From contig CAWJUU010000005.1 of NCBI GenBank assembly GCA_963846165.1, positions 1,140,913 to 1,204,912 on the forward strand: a stretch of 64,000 bases of DNA. The letters run 5' to 3'. The number at the start of each line of letters is the position of its first letter. The first letter of the stretch is position 1. Source of the stretch: WHSW01 sp963846165 (GTDB taxonomy: Bacteria; Actinomycetota; Thermoleophilia; Solirubrobacterales; 70-9). Below the pieces are notes generated by a model, which made no database searches, had not been told where the DNA came from, and saw only the letters and a list, made by a program, of their open reading frames with translations. Made by a program: the position numbers and the translations under genes. Shown here in pieces: positions 1-8,177 of this stretch.

Positions 1-397
1 CCACCGGATCGGGGTCCTTGGTCCGTGAGGGATAGCTCTGCAGGCCGCCGAAGTCGCGCAGCCGCTCGAGAAACGACACGTCGAGCTCGCCGAGCAGATA
101 GTTGATCGCGTGCAGGACCGGCGAGGCGTGCGGCTTGACCGAGACTCGGTCCGGGGCCCGCAGATGCTCGAACCAGAGCGCCGTCATCAGGGTGACCACC
201 GATGCGCTCGACGCCTGATGGCCGCCGACCTTGATCTGAGAGCGGCTCGGGCGCACCCGGTTGGCGTGATCGACGATCGCCGTCGCGAGCCAGAGCACGC
301 GGGCCTGGATCGCCTCGAGCGCGACGAGATCGACCGCGGCGGCCTCGGCCGAGGTGCCGGGCTGCGCGCGCGGGCTGTCGGCCGTCTCACCAACCAT
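1..397 (-). CDS. Pyruvate dehydrogenase/transketolase-like E1 component, N-terminal part (runs off window)
   Basis: Only the first ~132 codons are present; the gene starts at an ATG at 397 and continues leftward out of the window. The translated start reads MVGETADSPR, followed by a helix ending in ANRVRPSRSQ and then IKVGGHQASS, KPHASPVLHAINYLLG and FGGLQSYPSRTKDPDP. These are hallmark strings of the thiamine-diphosphate domain of homodimeric pyruvate dehydrogenase E1 / transketolase-like enzymes in actinobacteria, where the HASP histidine lies near the cofactor. Such enzymes decarboxylate a 2-oxo acid and pass the acyl group to a lipoyl carrier. Family recognition is firm, but the exact substrate cannot be judged from the N-terminus. 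It diverges from the nitrilase gene across a 96-bp gap. Confidence 0.8.
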   Translation of the reverse strand, partial: MVGETADSPRAQPGTSAEAAAVDLVALEAIQARVLWLATAIVDHANRVRPSRSQIKVGGHQASSASVVTLMTALWFEHLRAPDRVSVKPHASPVLHAINYLLGELDVSFLERLRDFGGLQSYPSRTKDPDPV

Positions 398-493
398 GAC
401 CGGATCATCGCGCTCCGGGCGGCCACCGCGTCGAGCTGATGGAGTCGCCGCCGCCGGCCGCTCGCTGAACGCGATCCGGCGTATCCTCGGCCG

Positions 494-1447
494 ATGCCGA
501 GCTTCGAGACCGTGCGCGTGGCCGCGATCCAGGCGACTCCGGTGGTCCTCGATGCCGAGGCGACCGTCGACAAGGCCTGCGAGCTGCTCGGCGCCGCGGC
601 CGCCGACGGGGTCCAGCTCGCGGTCCTGCCCGAGACCTTCGTGCCGCTCTACCCGGGCAACGCCTGGGCCCACGACGCGGGCTCGTTCGGCGGCTGGGAT
701 GAGCTTTGGGAGCGACTCTGGCGGAACTCGGTCGACGTCCCGGGACCGCTCACCGAGCGGCTGGCCGACCGCTGCCGCGAGCTCGGCATCCATTGCGTGA
801 TCGGCGTCAACGAGCGCGAATCCCAGCGCCCCGGCTCGCTCTACAACGCCCTGCTTCTGTTCGGCCCGGAGGGACTCATCCACAAGCACCGCAAGTTGAT
901 GCCGACGATGCACGAGCGGCTCTTCCACGGCGTCGGCGCCGGGGACGACCTCGCGGTCGCCGAGACCGACCTCGGCCGGATCGGCGGCCTGATCTGCTGG
1001 GAGAACCGGATGCCGCTCGCCCGCTACGCCGTCTACCGCGGCGGGCCCCAGATCTGGGTGGCGCCGACCGCCGATGACAGCGACGGCTGGCTCGCCTCGA
1101 TGCGCCACATCGCGATCGAGTCCGGCGCCTTCGTCGTCTCGGCACCCCAGTTCATCCCCGCCTCGGCGTTTCCCGCCGACTTCCCGATCCCGCTCCCCGA
1201 GGGCAAGCAGGTCTACGGGCGCGGCGGCGCCGCGATCTGTGAGCCCGACGAGGGCGAGGTGATCGCCGGACCGCTCTACGGCGAGGAGGGGGTCGTGGTC
1301 GCCGATTGCGACCTGCGCTCGGGGCTGCACGCGAAGCGCTGGTTCGATGTCGCCGGCCATTACAGCCGCGAGGACGTGCTCGCGCGCGATCGCGTTCCAG
1401 CCGCTCCCGGCGATCCCGCCGTCGCCGACGGTTCCGGCGCCGACTGA
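494..1447 (+). CDS. Carbon-nitrogen hydrolase, nitrilase-type
   Basis: This 317-residue protein is a complete single-domain member of the nitrilase superfamily, which hydrolyses nitriles or amides through a Glu-Lys-Cys triad. The triad is visible: Glu47 in LPETFVPLYP, Lys134 in HRKLMPT and Cys168 in GLICWENRMP. The CWEN context and the HER glutamate (about 141) resemble branch 1 (true nitrilases and cyanide hydratases) more than amidases. The ATG at 494 fits the usual N-terminus (VRVAAIQATPV). There is no signal peptide, so it should be cytosolic. It diverges from the E1 gene and precedes the ThyX-like gene by 33 bp. The natural substrate is unknown; an aliphatic or arylaceto-nitrile is an inference from the family. 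Confidence 0.85.
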   Translation: MPSFETVRVAAIQATPVVLDAEATVDKACELLGAAAADGVQLAVLPETFVPLYPGNAWAHDAGSFGGWDELWERLWRNSVDVPGPLTERLADRCRELGIHCVIGVNERESQRPGSLYNALLLFGPEGLIHKHRKLMPTMHERLFHGVGAGDDLAVAETDLGRIGGLICWENRMPLARYAVYRGGPQIWVAPTADDSDGWLASMRHIAIESGAFVVSAPQFIPASAFPADFPIPLPEGKQVYGRGGAAICEPDEGEVIAGPLYGEEGVVVADCDLRSGLHAKRWFDVAGHYSREDVLARDRVPAAPGDPAVADGSGAD

Positions 1448-1480
1448 ACCGACGCCGCCGCCGAGCCTAGACTGGCCGCC

Positions 1481-3109
1481 GTGCGCTATCCGGTCGAATC
1501 CTTCACCCCCGCCGAGCGGGCCCTGCTCGAGCCCCACTTCACCAATCTCGACCGGCCCGTCTTCTGTCTGGTCAACCTGCCCGAGACGGTCAAGGGAGCC
1601 CTGTTCGCCCGCTACTCGCGCTACCCGGGGTCCGTCCGGCGGCTCTTCCTCGAGGAGTTCGCCGGCGACATCCCGGCCGGGGCGAGGCCGTTCGACGGGG
1701 CCGAGGGCGAGCGCGCCGCCGGCCTCTATGAGCGCGTCTTCATCGGCTACGGCGATGACTCGATCGCCCAGGTCGGCGGCGCCCACGTCGCCTGCGAGTA
1801 CGTCTCCAACGTGCTCACCAAGATCCTCCAGCGCGGCCGCCTCGCCGCCTACCTCGAGCAGTCGACCCGCTATATCCCCTACGACCAGCCGATCGAGGAG
1901 GGCGGCGGTTACCGCTACTACTCCGACGACCAGCTCGGGCCCTCCTACAGGCTGGCGACGGACGAGCTGTTCGCGATCTACTCGCGCAGCCTCGAGACGG
2001 TCCAGGCGTGGGCTGCGGAGCGCTGGCCGCGCGACGAGGGCCAGCCCGAGGGCGCTTGGCGGGGCTCGATCCGGGCCAAGGCGCTCGACCTGCTGCGCGG
2101 CCTGTTGCCCGCCTCGACCCTGAGCCACGTCGGCATCTACGCCTCGGGTCAGGCCTACGAGCAGCTTCTGCTGCGGCTCGCGGCCTCGCCGCTGCCCGAG
2201 GCGCGCGCATTCGGCGAGTTGATGCTGACCGAGCTTCAACGCGTGATCCCGAGCTTCGTCTCGCGGGTCGACCGCCCCGACCGCGGCGGCGACTCGATCG
2301 CGCACCTGCGCGAGCGGCGCGCGGCCGCAGAGCGCGCCGTCACCCGCCTCGGCCTCGAGCGGCGCAGCGGCGACGCCGCGCCGTCGGTCGAGCTGGTCCA
2401 TGTCGACGGCACCGAGGACGATCTGCTCTGTGCCTCGCTGTTCGAGTCGGCCGGCACCTCGGAGGCCGAGATCCGCAGCCGGATCGCGACGCTGGACCCG
2501 ATCGAGCGCGCCGAGATCATCGGTGAGCTCGCCGGCGAGCGCCGCAACCGCCGCCACCGCCCGGGCCGTGGCTGGGAGACGGTCCGCTACCGGTTCGAGA
2601 TCGTCTCCGACTACGGCGGCTTCCGCGACCTCCAGCGGCACCGGATGCTGACCTGCCAGTGGCAGCGCCTCGGCCCCGACCTCGGCGCCGGCGTCCCCGA
2701 CGAGGTCCGCGAGGCGGGCGCCGGGGACGAGTACGAGCGTGCACTCGAGCTCTCACATGCCGAGTTCGACCGGCTCGAGGCGGCCGGCCTGGTCGAGGCG
2801 GCGCCGTACGCGCTCTGCCTCGGCTACCGGATCCGCTACGTGCTCGACCTCAACGCGCGCGAGGCGATGCACCTGTGCGAGCTGCGCTCCGGTCGCGAGG
2901 GTCATCCGACCTACCGCGCGGTCGCTCAGGCGATGCACGAGCGGATCGCCGCCGTGCATCCGGCGGTCGCCGCAGCAATGACCCACGTCGATGCCTCCAC
3001 CGAGCCCCGGCTCGAGCGCATCCTGAGCGAGATCCGCACCCATCGCAAGCGGGTCGCCGCCGCTGCGCGGGCGACCGACGCCCCGCCCGGCGTCAGCTCG
3101 CTCGGCTGA
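1481..3109 (+). CDS. thyX: Tandem-domain FAD-dependent thymidylate synthase-like protein
   Basis: This 542-residue protein starts at GTG 1481 and is about twice the length of classical ThyX. It carries two ThyX-like halves. The first has RGRLAAYLEQSTRY (residues 118-131), aligning with the family signature RHRxxSxNEQSxRY but with His, Ser and Asn changed. The second has RHRMLTCQWQRLG from residue 386, keeping RHR but losing the distal part. ThyX makes dTMP from dUMP using FAD, NADPH and methylenetetrahydrofolate. Whether the split signature forms one composite active site or the protein has another role cannot be told from sequence. Large ThyX-family proteins of this type are known in deep-branching actinobacteria. 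No thyA is visible in the window. Confidence 0.7.
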   Translation: MRYPVESFTPAERALLEPHFTNLDRPVFCLVNLPETVKGALFARYSRYPGSVRRLFLEEFAGDIPAGARPFDGAEGERAAGLYERVFIGYGDDSIAQVGGAHVACEYVSNVLTKILQRGRLAAYLEQSTRYIPYDQPIEEGGGYRYYSDDQLGPSYRLATDELFAIYSRSLETVQAWAAERWPRDEGQPEGAWRGSIRAKALDLLRGLLPASTLSHVGIYASGQAYEQLLLRLAASPLPEARAFGELMLTELQRVIPSFVSRVDRPDRGGDSIAHLRERRAAAERAVTRLGLERRSGDAAPSVELVHVDGTEDDLLCASLFESAGTSEAEIRSRIATLDPIERAEIIGELAGERRNRRHRPGRGWETVRYRFEIVSDYGGFRDLQRHRMLTCQWQRLGPDLGAGVPDEVREAGAGDEYERALELSHAEFDRLEAAGLVEAAPYALCLGYRIRYVLDLNAREAMHLCELRSGREGHPTYRAVAQAMHERIAAVHPAVAAAMTHVDASTEPRLERILSEIRTHRKRVAAAARATDAPPGVSSLG

Positions 3110-3126
3110 TCCGGCGCCGCGCCGAT

Positions 3127-4470
3127 CTAAGGGATGCTCTTGCGCTGCTCGCAGCGCTTGGCCTGGTCCTTGCCGTCGCCGCCGGCGCACACGTCGTGGC
3201 CGGGGCCGCCGATCAGCATGTCCTTGCCGTCGCCGCCACGCAGCTCATCGTTGCCGTCGTCGCCCTCGAGACGATCGCCGCCGTCGCCGCCGCAGGCGCG
3301 GTCGTCGCCCGCCTCTGCGCTGGCGCGGTCGGCGCCGTACTTGAGCTTGAACGCGTCCCTGGCTGTGGTGCCGTCGAAGTCCTCTGCGCCCGAGCCCCCC
3401 AGGTTGGTCACCTCTGTGCCCGCACAGGTGATCGGCTCGCCGCTCGCCTCCTGGTGGAGGTCCTCTGCGATCGTGCCGAGGTAGGGGCCGTAGAGGTGGA
3501 CGAAGTCGCCGGTGTAGGCGTAGCTGGTCACCGAGTTGACCAGACCGCCTTCGATCACCCAGCCACCGCCGCTGGAGCCGCTGGTCATGTCGCAGTCGAT
3601 CTCGATCGTCTCCGGCCCGCTGCCGGGCGGGTCGTCGCTCGCGGTCAGCGGCGAGGCGCACGCGAAGAGGAGCTGGCCGTTGAACTCGGGGTGCAGGAGC
3701 GACGGCTGCGCCGGGTATCCGAAGGCGGTGAACTGCTGCTCGCGCTCCTGGTTGAAGGCGATCCCGCGGGCCCCGATCACGTCCTCGATCCCGCGACCCT
3801 CGCCGTCGCGCTCGAGCAGCGCCGCGCCGACGTCGAGACGGATATTGACGTTGTCGGCCCAGCCCCGGGTGGTCATCAGGTCCTCCGCGACCCAGGTCCC
3901 GAACGGGCGCTCGCCGTTGTGATAACCGGGCACGAAGGCCCAGTTGGTGGCGAACCCGCCGCCGAACTCGGCGTCGTTGACGCAGTGGCCGGCCGTCCAG
4001 GCGAGCGTATGCCCGTTCGAGCTCACCACCGTGCCCGAGCAGACGAAGTTGCCCGGGACGGTTCCGCCGCTGATCGTGAAGAAGACCTTGCCGTGGACGC
4101 GGTCGGGAAACGCGGACGGGGTGGCGCTGGCATCGACCGCCGAACGCGCCGGCTGCTCGCTGCCCGCCGAGGCCGGCGTGAGCGCACCGGCGATCGGGCG
4201 CGCGATTCGGCCGCCGGCGCCGAGTCTCAGCTCCGCCGGCTGGGCGTTGCGCATCCGTGCTCGTGTCCAGTAGTCGCGCACCGTGTCCGGGCTCTTTGAC
4301 ACCGGTTTCGAGACCACTTCACCCGTGGCTTCGATTACGACCGCGGCGTCGGAATCGGTGTTCGCGGGCGCGGCGGAGGCAAGGGCGGCGGAGGCGATCA
4401 TGACCGCGACTCCGGCCGTGGCACGGGCCGGCCGCCCACGCCACGATCCCTTCCCCCTCCGCGAGCTCAC
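3127..4470 (-). CDS. Secreted trypsin-like serine protease with C-terminal calcium-binding-type repeats
   Basis: A 447-residue exported protein if started at GTG 4470; a TTG at 4491 is an alternative that overlaps the upstream gene. The N-terminus is basic and then hydrophobic (ATAGVAVMIASAALASAAPA), a clear signal peptide. The S1-type triad is His162 in AWTAGHC, Asp213 in NIRLDVG and Ser300 in TSGSSGGGW, with Ser in place of the usual Asp before the nucleophile. The last ~45 residues are Gly/Asp-rich nonapeptide-like repeats (GGDGGDRLEG, GGDGKDMLIGG) resembling RTX calcium-binding modules. It is the last gene of a minus-strand run that includes a thiol-oxidoreductase-like protein. Substrate unknown; extracellular proteolysis is inferred. 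Confidence 0.75.
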   Translation of the reverse strand: MSSRRGKGSWRGRPARATAGVAVMIASAALASAAPANTDSDAAVVIEATGEVVSKPVSKSPDTVRDYWTRARMRNAQPAELRLGAGGRIARPIAGALTPASAGSEQPARSAVDASATPSAFPDRVHGKVFFTISGGTVPGNFVCSGTVVSSNGHTLAWTAGHCVNDAEFGGGFATNWAFVPGYHNGERPFGTWVAEDLMTTRGWADNVNIRLDVGAALLERDGEGRGIEDVIGARGIAFNQEREQQFTAFGYPAQPSLLHPEFNGQLLFACASPLTASDDPPGSGPETIEIDCDMTSGSSGGGWVIEGGLVNSVTSYAYTGDFVHLYGPYLGTIAEDLHQEASGEPITCAGTEVTNLGGSGAEDFDGTTARDAFKLKYGADRASAEAGDDRACGGDGGDRLEGDDGNDELRGGDGKDMLIGGPGHDVCAGGDGKDQAKRCEQRKSIP

Positions 4471-4480
4471 GCCCAAGAGC

Positions 4481-4921
4481 CTAGGACACAATCCCGCCCG
4501 GCTGCCCCGGTTGCCGCTCGGCGATCAGCGCGTCCGCACGGGCAAGCGAGCGCTCAGGCAGCCGCCGCCCGAGCCGGCCCCTGTTGCCGACCACCGAGGC
4601 GTAGGCGGCGTCGACAGCGCCAGGAAGGCGCGCGGCCAGACCCGCGAGCGGGGCGCCCGCGGGAAGCAGCCGCAACAGCGGCGCCGCCGCGTCTCCGCCG
4701 GAGCTGACGGCGCCATCGGGCGCGACCAGATGCCAGGACGCCATCCGCTCGGGCTCGGTCAGGCCGCCGAGCAGCCGGCGAGCCTCGGCGCCGCCGAGCG
4801 GGATCGGCTCGAGCGCACCGCGGCGGTCCCAGCGCAGCACCCAGCCGAGCGACCAGCGACAGAACCGGCACGCAGGGTCATAGACGATCCGGTGACGCGC
4901 GGTGATCACCCGGTTGAGCAT
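4481..4921 (-). CDS. DCC-family (DUF393) thiol-disulfide oxidoreductase-like protein
   Basis: This 146-residue protein opens with IVYDPACRFCRW, the signature (YDG-x-C-xx-C) of the DCC family, where a CxxC pair sits in a thioredoxin-like fold. The start is ATG 4921. The function of DCC proteins is poorly defined; redox activity is inferred from CxxC. It has no signal peptide or membrane helix. It lies 24 bp downstream of a polytopic membrane protein gene and ends about 10 bp before the start of the secreted, cysteine-containing protease. A shared transcript is likely, and a role in redox handling for exported proteins is possible but unproven. Confidence 0.75.
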   Translation of the reverse strand: MLNRVITARHRIVYDPACRFCRWSLGWVLRWDRRGALEPIPLGGAEARRLLGGLTEPERMASWHLVAPDGAVSSGGDAAAPLLRLLPAGAPLAGLAARLPGAVDAAYASVVGNRGRLGRRLPERSLARADALIAERQPGQPGGIVS

Positions 4922-4945
4922 GCCCGAGGGCGACTCAGCAGGCGC

Positions 4946-5812
4946 TCATCCCCGGCGTTGCTTGCGCTTGCGCTTTCGTGCCCGGTCGCGGCGCGCGGAT
5001 TGATCCTTCGGCTCGTCGGACTCCGGGAAGAGCTCGGTCGCGTCGCTGTCGACGACGCCCTCCGGGGTCGCCGCAGCCGGCTCGTCACCTGGCCTCAGCC
5101 ACGGGATCGCCTCGCCCGCGGCCCACGCCGGTGGCCGACCCTTCGGCACCTTGTCGAGGATGATGAACCCGAGCCACCCGAACCAGATCGTCAGCGCGAG
5201 CAGCGAGAGCGCAGGGGCAATGAACAGCGTCGCTGCGCCAAGCGCCATTCCGACGGTGGCGAAGAAACGGGTCACGAGGCCGACCCGCATTGCCTGCAGC
5301 GGCACGTAGACCATGACCACGATCAGCCCGAGCACGGCGGGAAACAGCAGATTGGCAGCAACCTCGAACAAGGTCGAGTCCTCGATCAGGTCGTCGAGGA
5401 GCGTGTAGACGTCGCCCCCGCCACCGACTTGGTCGACGAAGTCGGAGGAGACCTGCGACTGCGCGTACCAGGCGACGAAGCCCTGAATCGCCAGCAGCAG
5501 CGGGCCGATGAAGACGAAGCCGATCATCGGCCCGCTCACCCGTGTGCTGCGAGCCTGCGCGGCGCGGAAGAGATAGAGGAGCGGGATCACGAGCATCGCG
5601 AACGCCAACCCGCGCAGAACCACCGAGGCGAGCAGCTCAGTCGAGCTCTCGTCGATCGCGCGGAAGCGCTCGGTGTCAAGGCCGGTGAGCGGCACTGAGC
5701 CTCCCTGGTCGAGCGCGACCGAGATGATGTAGAGCGGCGCCGCCGCAACCGCCGAGATGCCGGCCAGGCGGGCGCCTTGGCGCTCGCGCTCGAGGATCTG
5801 CGCCCGGTTCAT
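4946..5812 (-). CDS. Polytopic membrane protein of unknown function
   Basis: A 288-residue protein starting at ATG 5812. It has about five or six hydrophobic segments, for example around residues 18-36, 62-85, 95-115, 150-175 and 185-215. The cytosolic C-terminal tail of about 65 residues is highly charged and ends in RKRKRKQRRG. No enzymatic motif is visible. The tail's acidic then strongly basic pattern could contact RNA, lipid head groups or a partner, but this is speculation. It lies 7 bp after the small upstream gene and 24 bp before the DCC gene, so it is probably co-transcribed with both. Similar membrane proteins occur in Thermoleophilia, without known function. Confidence 0.7.
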   Translation of the reverse strand: MNRAQILERERQGARLAGISAVAAAPLYIISVALDQGGSVPLTGLDTERFRAIDESSTELLASVVLRGLAFAMLVIPLLYLFRAAQARSTRVSGPMIGFVFIGPLLLAIQGFVAWYAQSQVSSDFVDQVGGGGDVYTLLDDLIEDSTLFEVAANLLFPAVLGLIVVMVYVPLQAMRVGLVTRFFATVGMALGAATLFIAPALSLLALTIWFGWLGFIILDKVPKGRPPAWAAGEAIPWLRPGDEPAAATPEGVVDSDATELFPESDEPKDQSARRDRARKRKRKQRRG

Positions 5813-5819
5813 CGGAGCG

Positions 5820-6050
5820 TCAGTCGGCGAGCTCGCGGTTCGGGGTCAAGTCCGCCCGTGCCGAGCGGGCGGAACCGAGCTCGAACGCCTCCGACGGAGC
5901 CCGGATCGGGATGTAGTCGTCCCCCGGGCCGACGACGCGGGAAACCCGCTCGCCCGCCGCGAGCACGAGGTCGAGGAACGGGGCCACGAACCCGATCACA
6001 CCCTCGATCCTGGCGCGCGAGCGCTGCTGCTGCGGCGTGGCGGGTGGCAT
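5820..6050 (-). CDS. Small hypothetical protein, first gene of the 6.0-3.1 kb minus-strand unit
   Basis: A 76-residue protein reading MPPATPQQQRSRARIEG and ending in ADLTPNRELAD. The ATG at 6050 was chosen because the frame upstream is Arg/Pro-rich and looks non-coding. There is one moderately hydrophobic stretch (GVIGFVAPFLDLVLAAGERV, residues 17-36), possibly an amphipathic or membrane-associated helix. The stop is only 7 bp before the start of the polytopic membrane protein, suggesting translational coupling. I do not recognise the family and assign no function. Confidence 0.55.
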   Translation of the reverse strand: MPPATPQQQRSRARIEGVIGFVAPFLDLVLAAGERVSRVVGPGDDYIPIRAPSEAFELGSARSARADLTPNRELAD

Positions 6051-6134
6051 CGCGTCGCAGCCTAGATGGTCGAATCCGAATCCGCGTGTGCGCGGGGGCG
6101 ACGCAGGCCGAGCTGGGCGCCGCACGCGGCCGAA

Positions 6135-6155
6135 GCGGGTAGCAGCGCTACCCGC
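6135..6155 (-). terminator. Perfect 9-bp hairpin downstream of the CBS-domain gene
   Basis: GCGGGTAGC (6135-6143), a 3-nt loop and GCTACCCGC (6147-6155) form a perfect inverted repeat about 72 bp downstream of the CBS gene stop and upstream of the 76-aa gene. It lacks a clear T tract, as is common in high-GC actinobacteria. A terminator or transcript-end stabiliser for the CBS gene is the simplest reading. Confidence 0.45.
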
Positions 6156-6226
6156 GAGGTCGTGGGTGGCGATCCAGCGACGGCCTGCGGCGTCATCCGC
6201 GTGCGCGGGGATTCGGGATCGGCCAT

Positions 6227-6676
6227 CTAGCCGCCGCGCTCGTGAAAGAAGAACCCGGGCAGGGCGCCCTCGATCACCTCTTGGGTCATCCGCTGGGCAA
6301 CCTCGAGGTTGCCGGTGCGAACCGCGATGTCATCGAGGGTGACGATGCCGACCAGGCTGCTGCCCTCGACCACCGGCAACCGGCGGACGCGGTGCTGAAC
6401 CATCAGCGCCGCAGCCTCCTCGAGGTCCATCTCGGGCTCGCCGGTGACCAGCGGGCGCGATGCGTGCTCGCCGACCGGTTCGTTCGGCGAGCGCTCCTCC
6501 GCGAGCGCCCGAACCGCGAGGTCGCGGTCGGTGACCATCGCGGCGGGCTCGCCCTCGGCGTCACAGATCACCACCGAGCCGACCGAGTGGTCACGCATCA
6601 ACTGGGCGACGCTGAGGAGGTCGGCATCGCCGCCGGCCGTGACCACACCCGCGGTCATGATCTCGCGCAGCTGCAT
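6227..6676 (-). CDS. Tandem CBS-domain protein
   Basis: This 149-residue protein consists almost entirely of a CBS pair (Bateman module). It starts MQLREIMTAGVVTAGGDADL, and the first CBS domain ends near MVTDRDLAVRAL. The second ends at LPVVEGSSLVGIVTLDDIAV. The GIVTLDDIA and MVTDRDLA strings are typical CBS C-terminal signatures. Such stand-alone modules usually bind adenine nucleotides and regulate partners. ATG 6676 is preferred over an upstream start because the family begins at this point. The C-terminus ends in FFFHERGG, as in other short actinobacterial CBS proteins. It diverges from the zinc-ribbon gene at 6717 with only 40 bp between start codons. Confidence 0.85.
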   Translation of the reverse strand: MQLREIMTAGVVTAGGDADLLSVAQLMRDHSVGSVVICDAEGEPAAMVTDRDLAVRALAEERSPNEPVGEHASRPLVTGEPEMDLEEAAALMVQHRVRRLPVVEGSSLVGIVTLDDIAVRTGNLEVAQRMTQEVIEGALPGFFFHERGG

Positions 6677-6716
6677 GCGGCGAGGATATCCGGGCGCAAT
6701 ACCATCCGGCGCCCCC

Positions 6717-7358
6717 ATGGCCGAGACGAACGCATGCCCGCTCTGTGGACAGCCGCTCTACGGCTGGATCGCGCTGCCCCCGGCGAGCGGCGGTGCGACG
6801 ATCGGAATGCCGCTCAGTGCCGACCCCGAATCCGAGCGCGTCGTGGACCGCTGCGAGAACTGCGGACTCGCCGTCGAGCGCGACCGCGAGCTCGATCTGG
6901 TCGCCGAGTGGGAGGCGCTCTGCCGGCCCGCCGACGGCGGCGGCCGCGAGGTCGCGATCCCGAACCGGGCCAGCCTGCAAGCGGCGATCGGGGTCGAGGG
7001 ATGGGCGGCGATCGATCTCTTCCCGGGTCGGCTTCTGCTCACCCCACCCAGCCTCGAGCTGCTCGCCGAGCGCAACGGCCGCCGGCTGGAGCGAATCCGG
7101 TGGCCGCTCTCGGCCCGCGCCCAGGCGTGGATGTGGCAGACCCTGCTCAACGGGCTGACCTTTCACCCCAACTTCGCCCGCGAGGTCCGCGCCGGGCGCC
7201 TCCGCCCATCGACGGGACGCGGGCGGTTCGCGTTCGCCGTCGACGCCGTCGTCACCGTCCTCGGAGCGCCCCTGATCGCACTCGTCTCGGTCCCGCTCGA
7301 GCTCGCCGCGGCGCTTATCCGTCGCGGCGGCGAGATGCGAGCCCGGATCGAGGTCTGA
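6717..7358 (+). CDS. Zinc-ribbon hypothetical protein with C-terminal membrane segment
   Basis: A 213-residue protein starting at ATG 6717. It begins with CPLCGQPLYG and has CENCGL about 40 residues later, so four cysteines could bind zinc. The middle is a globular domain containing LFPGRLLLTPPSLELL. A hydrophobic segment near residues 178-203 (VDAVVTVLGAPLIALVSVPL) is probably membrane-spanning, leaving a short basic tail. No catalytic motif is recognised. It has the look of a lineage-specific protein of actinobacteria; a methyltransferase-neighbour or regulatory role would be guesswork. It is divergently arranged with the CBS gene. Confidence 0.65.
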   Translation: MAETNACPLCGQPLYGWIALPPASGGATIGMPLSADPESERVVDRCENCGLAVERDRELDLVAEWEALCRPADGGGREVAIPNRASLQAAIGVEGWAAIDLFPGRLLLTPPSLELLAERNGRRLERIRWPLSARAQAWMWQTLLNGLTFHPNFAREVRAGRLRPSTGRGRFAFAVDAVVTVLGAPLIALVSVPLELAAALIRRGGEMRARIEV

Positions 7359-7394
7359 GCTGAGAGACTGCTGAGCGCCTGCCCGAGACTCGGA

Positions 7395-8024
7395 TCACGG
7401 CCCGAGCCGAAACGGCGGATAACGATCTGTCACCAGCGCGAAGGCATACGCGAGGACACGGTTGTGCCAACGCATGACGCCCTCGACGTAGTCGAAGAGA
7501 CCACGCGGATACCGCCCCGTGAACAGGATCGAAAACCAGGCGACGATCACGGCAAACAGCGCCCCGAGGTAGAGAAAGAGCAGCACCACGTAGTGTGGAA
7601 TCGCGAGAAACCATTTGACAAGCGGCATCCCACGACCGAGGTCTTGCCGGGGATCGGGATACGGATACTCGAGCCGAACCCCCTGCTCCTCGTCGGTCGA
7701 CGGGTAGCGGTCGTCCATGAGCGCGAAGTACACGCCGATGCGATTCGCGAACCGCTGCAGGTTGAGATTCCAGTCGTACCACCAGCGCGGGTACTTCTCA
7801 CGGAACAGGATCATCAACAGGGTCGGCACGAAGAGCAGCCCGATGCCGCCGACGGCGATCGTGGTTGTTGTGTCCCCCGCATCCCCGTATTGAGTCGAGA
7901 ACCCAACGATCGTCCCGAAGAGGATCGCGATCGGGATCGCGGTGAAGATGCGAAAGAACGTCGTCACCCGGTCGAGGGCGCGGTCCGGGTACTCGACGCT
8001 GAAGTTGACGGGGTAGGAATCCAT
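7395..8024 (-). CDS. DUF4389-family membrane protein
   Basis: A 209-residue protein matching DUF4389 in overall pattern: a conserved MDSYPVNFSVEYPDR start, paired transmembrane segments, and repeated RYPRGLFDYVEGVMRW and YPRWWYDWNLNLQRF motifs. There are about four membrane helices, roughly residues 24-44, 57-76, 137-163 and near the C-terminus. A good ribosome-binding site (GAGAGG) sits about 5 nt before ATG 8024. The family has no established biochemical function; many actinobacteria carry several copies. It converges with the zinc-ribbon gene and diverges from the cupredoxin gene at 8178. Confidence 0.8.
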   Translation of the reverse strand: MDSYPVNFSVEYPDRALDRVTTFFRIFTAIPIAILFGTIVGFSTQYGDAGDTTTTIAVGGIGLLFVPTLLMILFREKYPRWWYDWNLNLQRFANRIGVYFALMDDRYPSTDEEQGVRLEYPYPDPRQDLGRGMPLVKWFLAIPHYVVLLFLYLGALFAVIVAWFSILFTGRYPRGLFDYVEGVMRWHNRVLAYAFALVTDRYPPFRLGP

Positions 8025-8177
8025 CTGGCCTCTCTTTCTCGTGCCTCGCCGCGTTTACCGCACGTCTGTTGACGGGTTACCCGCCTATGCATTCCTCACG
8101 CCGACCATCGCGGCGATTCGACTCCGCCGGGGCGGTAGGGTCGGATCGACGGCTACTCCCTGGAGAGGAGACGCGCA

